Source: an uncultured Prevotellaceae bacterium (lineage in GTDB: Bacteria; Bacteroidota; Bacteroidia; Bacteroidales; Bacteroidaceae). From it: DNA of 64,000 bases. Position 1 is the stretch's first letter; every line of letters starts with the position of its first letter. Positions 50,599 through 60,126 of this stretch are shown here, piece by piece. The stretch covers positions 1-64,000 of the forward strand of contig CACZTJ010000007.1 of NCBI GenBank assembly GCA_902784065.1, given 5' to 3'. The notes beneath the pieces were generated by a model. It had not been told where the DNA came from and searched no databases. It worked only from the letters and a program-made list of their open reading frames with translations. Both the position numbers and the translations under genes were made by a program.

Positions 50599-50700
50599 AT
50601 GACGAAAAAAGAGACCATTAAGTTCATAGCACAGATCATTGTTTCGATTGCGAGTGCGGTGCTGACGGCACTGGGGGCTACGTCATGCATGGGGTATTAG
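50599..50700 (+). CDS. 'Smalltalk' peptide, 33 aa
   Basis: MTKKETIKFIAQIIVSIASA then VLTALGATSCMGY. Peptides of this kind, annotated 'smalltalk protein', follow HU-like genes in Bacteroidales modules (recognised from memory). It has one membrane-spanning helix (residues about 9-28) with a Cys near the C-terminus that resembles a lipobox-like tail. AGGAGG (50588-50593) five bases upstream of the ATG is a full Shine-Dalgarno, rare in this phylum. A terminator follows. Function unknown. Confidence 0.8.
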   Translation: MTKKETIKFIAQIIVSIASAVLTALGATSCMGY

Positions 50701-50725
50701 AGCGCAACTGAGTTCTACAAAGTTT

Positions 50726-50763
50726 AATCCCAAGGCAAAATATATTTTGCTTTGGGATTTTTG
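50726..50763 (+). terminator. Intrinsic terminator after the smalltalk gene
   Basis: AATCCCAAGGCAAAAT / ATTTTGCTTTGGGATT, 16-bp stem with one G-T pair, 2-nt centre, then TTTT. Confidence 0.85.
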
Positions 50764-50790
50764 CGTTATTTTTGTTGAAGTTGAAGGATA

Positions 50791-52176
50791 TTAAAACAAT
50801 TCGTTCGAGGCGTCTATGGCGATGAGGACGCCATCCTCAATGCCGGTGCCTGACTTTTGAGGGCGGAAGATGAATACTTTGTTGTCGTATTGGCCGAGAT
50901 AAGTAAGCTCGCCTGTACGGGCATTCATCCACCAGACCTTCTTCTGATGACCAGAGATCTTGCGTAAGTCGATCTTCATATCGCGGCTTGTGTAGTTATA
51001 TACCAACAGGTAGTCGTTGCCTCGGGTGGCAATCAGGCGGTCGTATTGGGTGCCGTTTTCCAGAATGATACTCTGATCAGGCACACGGTCGAAATACGAG
51101 AATGCGAGCATCAAACGCTTCAGATGCTTCATCTGATTGAATCCTGGATCATCGAGTGCCTCCGTCCATACCTTCTTATTAAAATAGGCCGAAGGATAGC
51201 CGGGCTTGTAGAACTGCATGATGGCATTATGGCCATAGGTGTGACCGCAACTGCCCGCAAACACACTCCAATAGGCATAACGACGCACATCACAGGCCTG
51301 CCAGAATCCCTCATTCGGATCGTGGAGCCCTTTGGGTATTCCCTCATAGATAGGCTCGTCGTCGATCACAGGTTTCATGGGTTTGTAGGCCCAGGTGGAA
51401 TCCACATACATCCAGTTGTCTTCTTCCGTATAGTCGGGTATGGGATAGGTCTTGTCGTTCATGCGCTGGCCATATTTGCGATGCCCGCTCTGGAAGGTGT
51501 GGAAGTCGATCCACGATGCCTTACTCCACCATTTGGCGGATGTATAGCGACCACGTGGATGATAGGTCATCAGGTGATTCTTGTCGATCGACTTGATGGT
51601 GGTGGCGAGTGCTTCCCATACGTCAGCCTTGATATCGCCTTGTATATCGCCACCGATGATCCAGATGATATTCGGACGATTCTTGTAACGGTTGGCCAGA
51701 AAGCGTCCGTAAACCTTCGCCTGCTCTACAGACAGTTTGCCTGCCTTTACCACGCCGCCCCAGATGCACACCATGCCGATATAGATGCCGCGCTGCTCGG
51801 CCTGACTGACGATATAATCCATGTGGTCCCAATAGCCATAGTCGGCCTTGGTCAGCAGATGTCCTTGTTTGTCGTGAGAGGGCTGGCCATAGATGTTGAT
51901 CGAGGGCACATCGTTCAGCACCTGCACCTGGGTCATGTTATAGCCTGCGTCGCGTGCCTTATCCAAATAATAGGAGACCTCCTCACGGTTGAGTCTTTCA
52001 GGCATCAGCCAGGCAGTCTCGCCCAACCAGAAGAAGGGTGTGCCGTCGGCATGTTGCAGAAAGCGATGGTTCTGTGACACCTCTAACCGTCCGTGTTCCC
52101 ACGGATGTTGTTCTGCCTTCATGCTGTTGGTCATCAGTAGCAGCAACAGCACTGCCATTAGTTTTACAGTTTGCAT
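50791..52176 (-). CDS. DUF4038/GH140-like glycosidase
   Basis: About 461 aa with a signal peptide (MQTVKLMAVLLLLLMTNSMKA), start placed at 52176 just beyond the stop of the upstream gene. The DUF4038 TIM barrel shows FLQHADGTPFFWLGETAWLM, YYLDKARDAGYNMTQVQVLN, ANRYKNRPNIIWIIGGDIQG and PVIDDEPIYEGIPKG (likely catalytic Asp/Glu), and a small C-terminal beta-domain follows (YDRLIATRGNDYLLVYNYTS). GH140 members are endo-apiosidases acting on rhamnogalacturonan II; other DUF4038 proteins have other substrates. Operonic with the GH8 gene. Confidence 0.88.
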   Translation of the reverse strand: MQTVKLMAVLLLLLMTNSMKAEQHPWEHGRLEVSQNHRFLQHADGTPFFWLGETAWLMPERLNREEVSYYLDKARDAGYNMTQVQVLNDVPSINIYGQPSHDKQGHLLTKADYGYWDHMDYIVSQAEQRGIYIGMVCIWGGVVKAGKLSVEQAKVYGRFLANRYKNRPNIIWIIGGDIQGDIKADVWEALATTIKSIDKNHLMTYHPRGRYTSAKWWSKASWIDFHTFQSGHRKYGQRMNDKTYPIPDYTEEDNWMYVDSTWAYKPMKPVIDDEPIYEGIPKGLHDPNEGFWQACDVRRYAYWSVFAGSCGHTYGHNAIMQFYKPGYPSAYFNKKVWTEALDDPGFNQMKHLKRLMLAFSYFDRVPDQSIILENGTQYDRLIATRGNDYLLVYNYTSRDMKIDLRKISGHQKKVWWMNARTGELTYLGQYDNKVFIFRPQKSGTGIEDGVLIAIDASNELF

Positions 52177-52177
52177 A

Positions 52178-53419
52178 TTACAAAGCAAAATGACCGGAGA
52201 CGTGAAGCATGGAGAGGAAATACACCATGCCGACATAGTAGCGCCATTTGCCCGTTGGCGGCTCTACATCCCACAGTCGCTGCACATATTCGCGAGCCAG
52301 GGCGCGATCCTCTTCATTGTCGCTGTCGGCCAGCGCAAAGGCTCCCACGGCATTGGCTCCTGCCATGCCCTCGGTGTAGTTGCCTGTAGGCTCAGTACCA
52401 TCAAGGTTGAACTGTCCGCCTTTGAACCCTTCATTCTTGAAGAATGTCAGCAGTCGGCGCATCATCGTGCGCTGGGCATCTCGGGCCTTACCAGTTAAAT
52501 AATAATCCATGCCGACGTTCATCGGGCAGCGGATGGCATCATACTGATAGCGGTCGGTATTGTAGTTGAAGTTAGGACGGCGATAGGGCTTTCCGTCGAA
52601 GAGGCAGTAGTCGGGATAGAGGCCTGTCACTGAGTCCTGGGAAGCCTCCAGCAGCCAACGGGCCTTGTCGACAGCCTCGCGCCAGAAGTCGTTCTTCGCA
52701 TCAGCCTTCTCTGCCCAGAGGTCGAGGAAGGCAGGCAGACAATAGGAAGGATCGCTGTACCAGTGAACCTCTTCGTTGGGGACAAAGGTGACAAGCCGCG
52801 TAGAGTCGTCGAAGAGGTTATAGATGCCCGATGCCTTGCCGTCCTTCGATGTCACCTTATGAAGAATCTCGTTGGCGTCGGCAGCATACTTCGGCTCGCC
52901 CCATTTCTCAGCAGCAAGGAAGAGTGACGTGACGAAATAGATCTCTCCATCAGAGGCATTGCTCTGTCCGATCTGCTTGCCGTCGAGGGCGCATTGCCAG
53001 CAGAAATAGCCGTCCCAAGGAGTATCAGCGGAATATGCCATGTAGGTCTTGGCCCATCGCCAGAGACGGTCGAACACCTCGCGCTTGTCGAGCTGCAAAC
53101 TGATCATCATGCCGTATGACATGCCCTCAGTGCGCACGTCGTTGCTGCCAGTATCGACGATGATACCCATTGAGTCGCCCACCTCGTAATAGACGCATTT
53201 CTCGCCGTCGGCATCATACTTGCTGATGTCGCCTGGTGTGAAAAAGTGGGTCCACACGCTGTCGATACGAGCCTGCACCTCTGCCTCGCTCTTGCCGAGC
53301 AGTGTCGAGAAGAGGTTGTTAGACGTTGCTACCTCAGTCTGCTGCTTATTTCCACAGGCAGCGAGCAGTATGCCTGTCAGCACAAGGGCCGAAATCTTCA
53401 TGTACTTCTTCATAACCAT
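52178..53419 (-). CDS. GH8 glycoside hydrolase lipoprotein (exo-oligoxylanase type)
   Basis: A 413-residue lipoprotein: signal ALVLTGILLAACGN with lipobox LLAAC, then an (alpha/alpha)6 barrel with DTGSNDVRTEGMSYGMM (general-acid Glu), TPWDGYFCWQCALDGKQI, QSNASDGEIYFVTSLFLAAE (Asp) and YNTDRYQYDAIRCPMNVGMD. The reducing-end xylose-releasing Rex-type GH8 enzymes share these features. It is first in an operon with the GH140-like gene, promoter TATATTTG at 53441-53448. Xylo-oligosaccharide trimming is the best guess. Confidence 0.92.
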   Translation of the reverse strand: MVMKKYMKISALVLTGILLAACGNKQQTEVATSNNLFSTLLGKSEAEVQARIDSVWTHFFTPGDISKYDADGEKCVYYEVGDSMGIIVDTGSNDVRTEGMSYGMMISLQLDKREVFDRLWRWAKTYMAYSADTPWDGYFCWQCALDGKQIGQSNASDGEIYFVTSLFLAAEKWGEPKYAADANEILHKVTSKDGKASGIYNLFDDSTRLVTFVPNEEVHWYSDPSYCLPAFLDLWAEKADAKNDFWREAVDKARWLLEASQDSVTGLYPDYCLFDGKPYRRPNFNYNTDRYQYDAIRCPMNVGMDYYLTGKARDAQRTMMRRLLTFFKNEGFKGGQFNLDGTEPTGNYTEGMAGANAVGAFALADSDNEEDRALAREYVQRLWDVEPPTGKWRYYVGMVYFLSMLHVSGHFAL

Positions 53420-53440
53420 GTCTGTTTAGTAAAACTGCTG

Positions 53441-53471
53441 CAAATATAGGAAAAAAATCCAAAACGACAAA
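53441..53471 (-). promoter_or_regulatory. Promoter of the GH8-GH140 operon
   Basis: Reverse-strand TTTG (53468-53471) and TATATTTG (53441-53448), 19 bases apart. Confidence 0.7.
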
Positions 53472-53523
53472 CGAGTGAGTACAAAAAAAAGATTGAGATA
53501 TGCTCGGGGGCGTCGAGATGATA

Positions 53524-54849
53524 TTATTGTCCTGTTGATTGTTTGTATTCCAGAAGATGGTTCTGGTAGTCGGCGAAAGCGTCAGTGCGCCTGTCGCACG
53601 ACTGCTGGTAGAGCATCTGCGCTTCGAGCAGGTCGCTCATCTTTGAGATACCCGCTTTGTAATAGTTGCGATTCAGGCGCAGGTTTTCTGTGGCCTGTTC
53701 GATACTACGCTGAGCCAGGAGCAACTGCTGGTACGACTCCTCCACCCCATTCCACGCGTTTTGCATACGGATCTGCAGCAGCTGGGCATTGTCCTCCAAC
53801 TGCTCTACGGCTTTCTGGTGCTCTATCTTGCGGCGCTTGATGGCATGAGAGCCAGCCCACCAGTCGGAGATGGGCACACTGACAGTAGCAAACACCATCC
53901 CGAAAGTGGTGTTGACATCCAGCAGGTTATGGTAGTTGTAACCTGCACCCACAGCGACTGATGGCAGATTCTGACCAACGGCCAACTTCTTCTGGAGGTT
54001 TGTGGCTTCCACCTGTTTGCCAAGCAACTGATACTCGGGGAGAGACTGGACATTGAACATTAAACTTTTAATGTTTTCCGGGATCTCAGATTTAAAAGTA
54101 ATGACGAACGAGGTGTCACGGAGACCACAATACTGCGACAGCAACAGACGGACAATAGAGATGCCGTTTTGGAGCTTCAGCCGCTGACTCGCGAGGTCGT
54201 TCTGACGCAGTTGCACCTGCAACAGGTCGTTGGGCATGACCAACCCTGCGCGCACAGCCACATCTACATCTTTGTGGATGTCGGCCAACAGGGTATCGAC
54301 AGCATCGATGGTCTTCATCTTCTCCTGCATCGAAGCTAACTGCCAGAAGTATTGCTCGGCCGTCTTCTCCACTTCGTTTTCCGACAACTGCAACTGCAGG
54401 CGACTCACGTCCTCACCCACCTTGGCGAGCTTGTTGCCGTTGATGATCTGACCACCCGCGAAGACGGGCTGCACAGCCATCAGCGAGCCGATGGTGCCGT
54501 TCTTCATCATCGAGATGCTGATGGGATTACCCAAGGCTGCCAAGGCCTCTGGGGGCAACGACTGAGCCAATGCTGCCGCCAGTTCGGGTGAGATATTCTC
54601 AGAGAGGTTCAGTGTGGTTTGAGCCATGCCGTGGTTGGCGTTGAACCAAAGACCAGTGCCACTCACATTGGGAAAGAATTTGGTGAATGCCTCCTTGCGC
54701 TGCTGCTGGGCAGTCTCGATGTTGAACTTGGCACTACGGATGGCGATGTTGTTGCTGAGGGCAGAATCCTTGATCTGCTCCAGGGTGTAAGTCTGTGCCG
54801 AGACTGAAAGTGAAAAGCCTAAGGCTATCAGTGATAATATCTTTTTCAT
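53524..54849 (-). CDS. TolC-family outer-membrane efflux channel
   Basis: Outer-membrane component of the tripartite RND efflux pump. A signal peptide (MKKILSLIALGFSLSVSA) precedes the helical barrel with YTLEQIKDSALSNNIAIRSA, AGGQIINGNKLAKVG, and the C-terminal repeat (AGISKMSDLLEAQMLYQQSC). About 441 aa. It starts at 54849, 3 bases upstream of the RND gene stop, and is the last gene of the MFP-RND-TolC unit. The in-frame start 24 bases earlier is inside the RND gene and less likely. Confidence 0.93.
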   Translation of the reverse strand: MKKILSLIALGFSLSVSAQTYTLEQIKDSALSNNIAIRSAKFNIETAQQQRKEAFTKFFPNVSGTGLWFNANHGMAQTTLNLSENISPELAAALAQSLPPEALAALGNPISISMMKNGTIGSLMAVQPVFAGGQIINGNKLAKVGEDVSRLQLQLSENEVEKTAEQYFWQLASMQEKMKTIDAVDTLLADIHKDVDVAVRAGLVMPNDLLQVQLRQNDLASQRLKLQNGISIVRLLLSQYCGLRDTSFVITFKSEIPENIKSLMFNVQSLPEYQLLGKQVEATNLQKKLAVGQNLPSVAVGAGYNYHNLLDVNTTFGMVFATVSVPISDWWAGSHAIKRRKIEHQKAVEQLEDNAQLLQIRMQNAWNGVEESYQQLLLAQRSIEQATENLRLNRNYYKAGISKMSDLLEAQMLYQQSCDRRTDAFADYQNHLLEYKQSTGQ

Positions 54850-54851
54850 AA

Positions 54852-57800
54852 TTACTTTGTACTTACTTTCCAATATATAACAGGCAGCATAGTGACTACC
54901 ATGATGAGCGAACCGATACCACCTGCGAAGATGGTGACACCTACGGGCATCCAGAATGAACTCTGGGCGATGATCATCGGCACCACACCAACGGCAGTCG
55001 TGGCTGTGGTGAGGAAGATGGGCACCATACGGCGCTTGCCAGCCTCGTAGGCAGCCTGACGGACAGCGTTGTTATAAGCCTTGCGATCCACCGTCCAGTC
55101 GCCATGCGCTGCCACATGTTTCTTAATCAGGTCGATGGCATGCTCGAAGATGAGGATCTCATTACGCATAATCATTCCCATCAGTGTGATCAGTCCGAAG
55201 ATGGAGGTCAGTCCTAAGGCGCGATTCATCAGTCCCAAGCCGATGAGTGCGCCAGGAATCATCAGTGCCAAAGCTACCATACAGACGGTAGTGACACCAT
55301 ACTTCCTGAAGTTGAACAACAGGAAGAAGAACACGATGATCATGGCTATAGAGATACCACCGATGATCTGAGGCATAGCCTCATCGCCGTATTCAATCTC
55401 ACCACCCACCTCAGTGCGCACGCCTTGCGGCAGCTGGATGTCCTCCTGCATGATGCGGGCTATCTCTTGTTCAATAGGCGCGGTATAGACGCCCTGTGCA
55501 AACTGGGCTGTTACCGTGATGCAGCGCTCGCCACCACGATGCATGATGCGGCTCTCGCTCCACTTGGGAGCCACTTTGGCAATCTGGCGCAGAGGCACTG
55601 TGGAATTGGTGCTGTACAGACCTCCCGCTGCAATTGATGCTGGCGATGCAATGCCCAGATTAGCCACATCCGAGAAGGTCATATCCGTATCGTCCTTCAC
55701 CACAATGGGCAACTCATAGTTGTCCTCCCAAATCTGACCTACGCGCAGGTCGCTTGACGTGGCACTCAATGCCAGCTGGGCAGTGGTGCGCGTGATACCC
55801 AACTGGGCAGAGGTAACAGGATCGAGCTCAACGTTGATGATGGGATAAGGCTGGAAGTAGTCGGTATGCACCCACTCCAGTTCCGGCATCTGGCGCATAC
55901 GCTCCATCAACCGCTCGGCCACCACATGCAGCGAGTCGAGGTTGTCGCCATAGAAACGGTACTCCAACTCATTCACCTCCAGATAGTCCAAGCGCTTAAA
56001 CTTCACGTAGGCATTGGGGAACGCCTCGCTCAGTTGGGGCTGATACTGGGCCAAGAGATCGAGCGTGGCCTTGTCGCTCTGGGTATTCACGATAAACTGT
56101 GCATAGTTGTTACCTGCCATCTGCGGGGCATAGGCGTCCATGAATCGAGGTGAGGAGCAGCCGATGAATCCCGTGATGCCAGTGACACGTTCATCCTTCT
56201 CCAGCACGTGTTGTACGGAGTCGGCTATCTGTTCCGTCTCAGCCAAGCCTTTACCCTCGGGCAGGAAGATCTCTACTGCAAACTGATCGCGGTCGGCATA
56301 GGGGAACAGGCGGATCTTCAGCGTGGGCGCGATCAGGGTTGAGAGCAGAATGACGGCGATGCCACCACCGATGGTCAGCCACGGGTTGGCAAAGGTCCTG
56401 TCTAACACCTTATTATAAGTATTCTGCACCCACTTGGTGATTTTATTGCCATCGGTACTCACCTTCTCGGGCTTGATGATACGTGTCTCCAAGAACGGAA
56501 TGACGGTAACCGCCAGCACCAGCGACACCATGAGGTTGATGGTAATCGTGACAGGGAAATCCTCCAGACAGTCGTGGAACATACCCTTCATCGTGAGGAG
56601 GAAGGGATAGAAGATGGCACAGATACAGATGGTGGCCAACAGCATCGGCATGAAGTACTGGCGCGCCGACTCGATGGCGGCATCGAAGGGCTTGAAACCC
56701 TTTCCAAGATACTCCAGATAGCCATCGATCACCACGATGGAGTTATCGACAATCATTCCCAACACCACAATCAGCGCCGCCAGCGTCACGATGTTCAGCT
56801 CGATGCCCATCATATACATCACTGCCACACTCACAAAGGTGCTCAACGGGATGGTGATCGCTGCTACAATAGCCGAACGGATGGGGAACAGCACCATCAT
56901 CACCAGGATAATAATCAGCATCGATATCAGCAGGTCGCGCAGGAAGTCGCTCACGCTCTTTGCCACCACCTTGGGCTTGTCGGCGATGCGGGTCACGTTC
57001 ACATCCTCGGGCAGTTCGTTCTGGCGGAAATCATTCAGCACCTGATCCACCTCCTGACCATACTGCACCACGTTATTACCCGGCGTCATCTCCATCGACA
57101 GCAACACACAGGGATGACCATCCTGTTCGATACGACTCGACATCGGTTCGTATTCGCGCACCACACGGGCCACATCGCGAACGCGGGCCACCTTACCAGT
57201 CACAGGATCAGAGAAGATTATCTGGTTGGCGATCTCCTCTTCGCTGTTCTCCTGCGTCTCTACATGGATAGGTATCTGCTGGTCGTCGTCGCTGATGGCG
57301 CCACTCATGGTGGTGATGCCTTGGGCCTGCAGGCGTGAGAAGAGCATCTGCTGACCAATACCATAGGCCTGCAGGCGCTGACGATCGATATAGAGACTGA
57401 TCTGCTCCTTCTGCTCGCCAAACAGCTTGACGTTAGCCACTGACGGGATGCGGCGCAAGCGGTCGCTCAGGTCGTCGCTGTACTGTTTCAGTTCGCGGTA
57501 GCTGCGCTGGTCGCTCTCGATGGCGATGAGCAAGGCCGAAGTATTTCCAAAGTCATCGTTCACCACGATAGCCAGCACCCCACTGGGCAACTGCGCCTTA
57601 AAGCCATTCAGACCATGCTTGATCTTCGACCACACCTCGTCCTTATTGTTCACATCATCATTCAGTTTCACCATCATGATACATAAGCCGTTCTGCGACT
57701 GCGTGGTGGTCTTCACACGGTTTACCTCACCAAAGGTAAAGAGGTAGCGCTCCAGCGGACGAGCCACCTGCTGCTCCACCTCCTCGCTGGTGGCACCAGG

Positions 57801-57962
57801 ATAGACTGCTATGACTACCCCCTGACGGATGGTGGCATGGGGGAATTCATCCTTCGGCATGATATACATGCCATAGAAGCCCATCACAAACAAGATGCCG
57901 ACGATGAGCAATGATATCGAGTAATGCTCCAATGGCCATCGGAGCCAGTTCACATGCTTCAT
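54852..57962 (-). CDS. RND (AcrB/HAE1-type) efflux pump inner-membrane subunit
   Basis: Proton-driven drug/envelope-compound exporter of 1036 aa with twelve predicted helices and two periplasmic loops. Signature segments: EHYSISLLIVGILFVMGFYG (TM1), QLPSGVLAIVVNDDFGNTSA, GTQENSEEE-type porter loop, LAALIVVLGMIVDNSIVVID (TM4 with the proton-relay Asp in GMIVDNSIVV), and GLITLMGMIMRNEILIFEHA near the end. The substrate is unknown. Gene order adaptor-pump-channel is conserved; the next genes are divergent AraC regulator and VanW. Confidence 0.95.
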   Translation of the reverse strand: MKHVNWLRWPLEHYSISLLIVGILFVMGFYGMYIMPKDEFPHATIRQGVVIAVYPGATSEEVEQQVARPLERYLFTFGEVNRVKTTTQSQNGLCIMMVKLNDDVNNKDEVWSKIKHGLNGFKAQLPSGVLAIVVNDDFGNTSALLIAIESDQRSYRELKQYSDDLSDRLRRIPSVANVKLFGEQKEQISLYIDRQRLQAYGIGQQMLFSRLQAQGITTMSGAISDDDQQIPIHVETQENSEEEIANQIIFSDPVTGKVARVRDVARVVREYEPMSSRIEQDGHPCVLLSMEMTPGNNVVQYGQEVDQVLNDFRQNELPEDVNVTRIADKPKVVAKSVSDFLRDLLISMLIIILVMMVLFPIRSAIVAAITIPLSTFVSVAVMYMMGIELNIVTLAALIVVLGMIVDNSIVVIDGYLEYLGKGFKPFDAAIESARQYFMPMLLATICICAIFYPFLLTMKGMFHDCLEDFPVTITINLMVSLVLAVTVIPFLETRIIKPEKVSTDGNKITKWVQNTYNKVLDRTFANPWLTIGGGIAVILLSTLIAPTLKIRLFPYADRDQFAVEIFLPEGKGLAETEQIADSVQHVLEKDERVTGITGFIGCSSPRFMDAYAPQMAGNNYAQFIVNTQSDKATLDLLAQYQPQLSEAFPNAYVKFKRLDYLEVNELEYRFYGDNLDSLHVVAERLMERMRQMPELEWVHTDYFQPYPIINVELDPVTSAQLGITRTTAQLALSATSSDLRVGQIWEDNYELPIVVKDDTDMTFSDVANLGIASPASIAAGGLYSTNSTVPLRQIAKVAPKWSESRIMHRGGERCITVTAQFAQGVYTAPIEQEIARIMQEDIQLPQGVRTEVGGEIEYGDEAMPQIIGGISIAMIIVFFFLLFNFRKYGVTTVCMVALALMIPGALIGLGLMNRALGLTSIFGLITLMGMIMRNEILIFEHAIDLIKKHVAAHGDWTVDRKAYNNAVRQAAYEAGKRRMVPIFLTTATTAVGVVPMIIAQSSFWMPVGVTIFAGGIGSLIMVVTMLPVIYWKVSTK

Positions 57963-57963
57963 T

Positions 57964-58983
57964 TTAGTAAATCACCTTAGTTCCTTCACTCAGTTTCTGA
58001 TAACCCTCTGTGGCAATACGGTCGCCGATGTTCAGGCCATCGACGACGCTCACATAATTGCCCTGCGTCTGACCTATCGTCACAACAGTGCGATGAGCCG
58101 TACTGTCCTTGCCCACTGTCCACACAAACAAGCTGCCATCTGATTTCTTCTGTACTGCCGTCACAGGCACCATCTTGCTACCAATGGCCTGTGAGCCATC
58201 AGAGATAAAACGCACATTGGCCACCATACCTGGCAACAGCTTCCGATCGCCATTTGCCACATTAATTCTTATATCGTACGTATGCGTGAGGGCATCGGCC
58301 TGCACACCCTTCTCGATCTGGCCGCCCTGATAACTGGCATTGATGGCTTCTACCGAAATATTCGTTGAAGTACTGGCGTTGATGCCGCCGATTTCAGCTT
58401 CAGGCACTGCCACTTTCACCTTTACGGTTGAGATATCAAGGATGCTTACCACTGCCTGCGAGGGCATGGCCGTCTCACCAGCACCAATCAGTTTCTTGCC
58501 GATGATACCACCTACAGGAGCAATCAGCCTACAGTCGGCCAAGGTCTTACGGGCCACCTCCAGTTGCGACTTGGCCTGAGCCACCTTGCTCTGCACTTCC
58601 ACCCACTTCACCTCGGGCAGTGAGCCGTTGTCGTGCAACATCTTATAGCGCACTAACACATCGTTGGCTTGCGTCATCTGGGCCTCGGCACCACTCAGCA
58701 GGTTACGGGCCTGCGTGTCGTCCATCTCCGCAATGAGCTGACCTTTGCTGACAGCCTGACCTTCATTCACCAGCATGCGCTTCACGACGCCCATGCCAGT
58801 AAAACTCACTGCGGTAGCCTCGCGCTCTTCCACGATGCCCACATACGTCTGGGCATTATCCACCATGCCAGGCGACACCACCTGTGTCTTCACTCTCGTC
58901 GGAGCCTTCACGTCGTGCTCCTTCTTTCCTCCACAACTGCTTATCAGCATCACGCCCAGCAGCATCAAAATACTCTTTTTCAT
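57964..58983 (-). CDS. RND periplasmic adaptor (membrane fusion protein), lipoprotein
   Basis: About 340 aa: signal SILMLLGVMLISSCGGK with a lipobox, followed by a lipoyl-like hairpin (MVDNAQTYVGIVEEREATAV, AEMDDTQARNLLSGAEAQMT, NDVLVRYKMLHDNGSLPEVK), a beta-barrel and a membrane-proximal domain ending VDGLNIGDRIATEGYQKLSE. The start at 58983 gives the signal peptide; the frame is open upstream into the leader. The leader carries a REP-B element. First gene of the pump operon. Confidence 0.94.
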   Translation of the reverse strand: MKKSILMLLGVMLISSCGGKKEHDVKAPTRVKTQVVSPGMVDNAQTYVGIVEEREATAVSFTGMGVVKRMLVNEGQAVSKGQLIAEMDDTQARNLLSGAEAQMTQANDVLVRYKMLHDNGSLPEVKWVEVQSKVAQAKSQLEVARKTLADCRLIAPVGGIIGKKLIGAGETAMPSQAVVSILDISTVKVKVAVPEAEIGGINASTSTNISVEAINASYQGGQIEKGVQADALTHTYDIRINVANGDRKLLPGMVANVRFISDGSQAIGSKMVPVTAVQKKSDGSLFVWTVGKDSTAHRTVVTIGQTQGNYVSVVDGLNIGDRIATEGYQKLSEGTKVIY

Positions 58984-59014
58984 ATCTAAATGACTATTTT
59001 TGGTGACAAGAACA

Positions 59015-59070
59015 GTGCAAGCCGAGTGCAATTGAGCTTGCTCAAATTGCCGAGGCGCCGCCTGTTCTCG
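59015..59070. repeat. REP-B-like element in the leader of the adaptor gene
   Basis: CAGTGCAAGCCGAGTGCAAT TGAGCTTGCTCAAATTGCCG: palindromic arms TTGAGCTTGCTCAA with GCAATTGAG..., plus GCAAGCCGAG. In the transcribed leader, about 15-65 bases after the -7 box, as at 38453-38530. Confidence 0.65.
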
Positions 59071-59082
59071 CAAATTTATTTG

Positions 59083-59090
59083 CAAAGGTA
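59083..59090 (-). promoter_or_regulatory. -7 box of the RND operon
   Basis: Reverse-strand TACCTTTG, giving a leader of about 100 bases. Confidence 0.6.
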
Positions 59091-59209
59091 AGACAAAACC
59101 AGTCATTATCTATGTTCGATTTCGCCACGATTGTTGTCAAATCTTCTATATGTATCCAAATAGAACATAAAAAACGCTAAACAAAACACCATCTATGGGA
59201 AATAATGAT

Positions 59210-59217
59210 TATATTTG
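59210..59217 (+). promoter_or_regulatory. -7 box of the AraC-VanW unit, leaderless
   Basis: TATATTTG with ATG four bases later (CAGC ATG). The transcript must begin within a few bases of the start codon. Confidence 0.65.
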
Positions 59218-59221
59218 CAGC

Positions 59222-60121
59222 ATGAAACAGCATGAGGAAGTAACATTTCAGACATTAGCTGACAATGAGGATGTCCAAATCGGCTATTCTGACAACGAAA
59301 TAGTCATTGTGGATAGCATCCAACAGGTCACTCAATTAAGTACCGCTCATGTCACCATGAACGCCATCGTGATCTGTAATAGCGGCAAGGCGCAGGCGCA
59401 AATGAATGGCTTACAGATGGAACTGCATAAAAACCAGGTAGCCATCATCCCACAGAATGTAACGGTGACAGATGTGATGATCAGTCCTGACTTCGACCTG
59501 AAAGGCGTATTCCTTACCAACCGTATTCTGCGTAGTTTCCTGAACGAGAAGATCAGCGTCTGGAATGATATGACGTATATCCATCGCCAGCATATCGTAA
59601 CGATGGACGAAAACGAGATGCTCTTCTACACCCACTTCTACGACATGCTCACACTGGCTATCGAGCGAGGCAAGGAGAATCCTTATCACACTGAAATCAT
59701 TCAGGCTTTGCTCCGTTCGGCTATCCTTGGTCTTTGCGGCGAAATGAAGTGGATGCTGTCGCAAGCTGGCAGCGAACTGTCAACTCTCAACGAAAAACAG
59801 TCAACTAGCCAGAGTCACTTTCAGCGTTTCCTCGATCTGTTGCATGCCAACGATGTGAAACGCCACACGGTGGAGGCTTATGCCAGCGAACTTTGTATCT
59901 CACCCAAATACCTGACTGCTGTCTGCAAGAAGAACTCTGGCAAGACCGCTAACGAGTGGATTACAGAACAGGTGCTGGAGGACATCCGCTACTACCTGCG
60001 TCAGACAGATCTCAGCATCAAACAGATCTGCGACAAACTCGCCTTTCCTAATCCCTCTTTCTTTGGCAAATACGTGAAAGATCATTTCGGCATGACGCCG
60101 TTGGAATTCAGAAATAACTAA
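59222..60121 (+). CDS. AraC-family transcriptional regulator
   Basis: 299 aa: an N-terminal cupin-like ligand domain (residues about 30-150, with VTMNAIVICNSGKAQAQMNG and VAIIPQNVTVTDVMISPD) and a C-terminal double HTH (HTVEAYASELCISPKYLTAV, SIKQICDKLAFPNPSFFGKY, VKDHFGMTPLEFRNN). The chosen ATG is four bases after the -7 box. It is divergent from the RND pump operon with a shared 240-bp control region and is the probable regulator of that pump. It is followed by the VanW gene after 5 bases. Confidence 0.93.
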   Translation: MKQHEEVTFQTLADNEDVQIGYSDNEIVIVDSIQQVTQLSTAHVTMNAIVICNSGKAQAQMNGLQMELHKNQVAIIPQNVTVTDVMISPDFDLKGVFLTNRILRSFLNEKISVWNDMTYIHRQHIVTMDENEMLFYTHFYDMLTLAIERGKENPYHTEIIQALLRSAILGLCGEMKWMLSQAGSELSTLNEKQSTSQSHFQRFLDLLHANDVKRHTVEAYASELCISPKYLTAVCKKNSGKTANEWITEQVLEDIRYYLRQTDLSIKQICDKLAFPNPSFFGKYVKDHFGMTPLEFRNN

Positions 60122-60126
60122 AGGAC

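Noticed and set aside
51046..52077. 343-residue plus-strand frame
   Set aside because: Antisense to the DUF4038/GH140-like gene, whose signal peptide and barrel motifs are clear.
56574..57338. 254-residue frame within the RND region
   Set aside because: His-rich antisense frame of the pump gene without a start context or homology.
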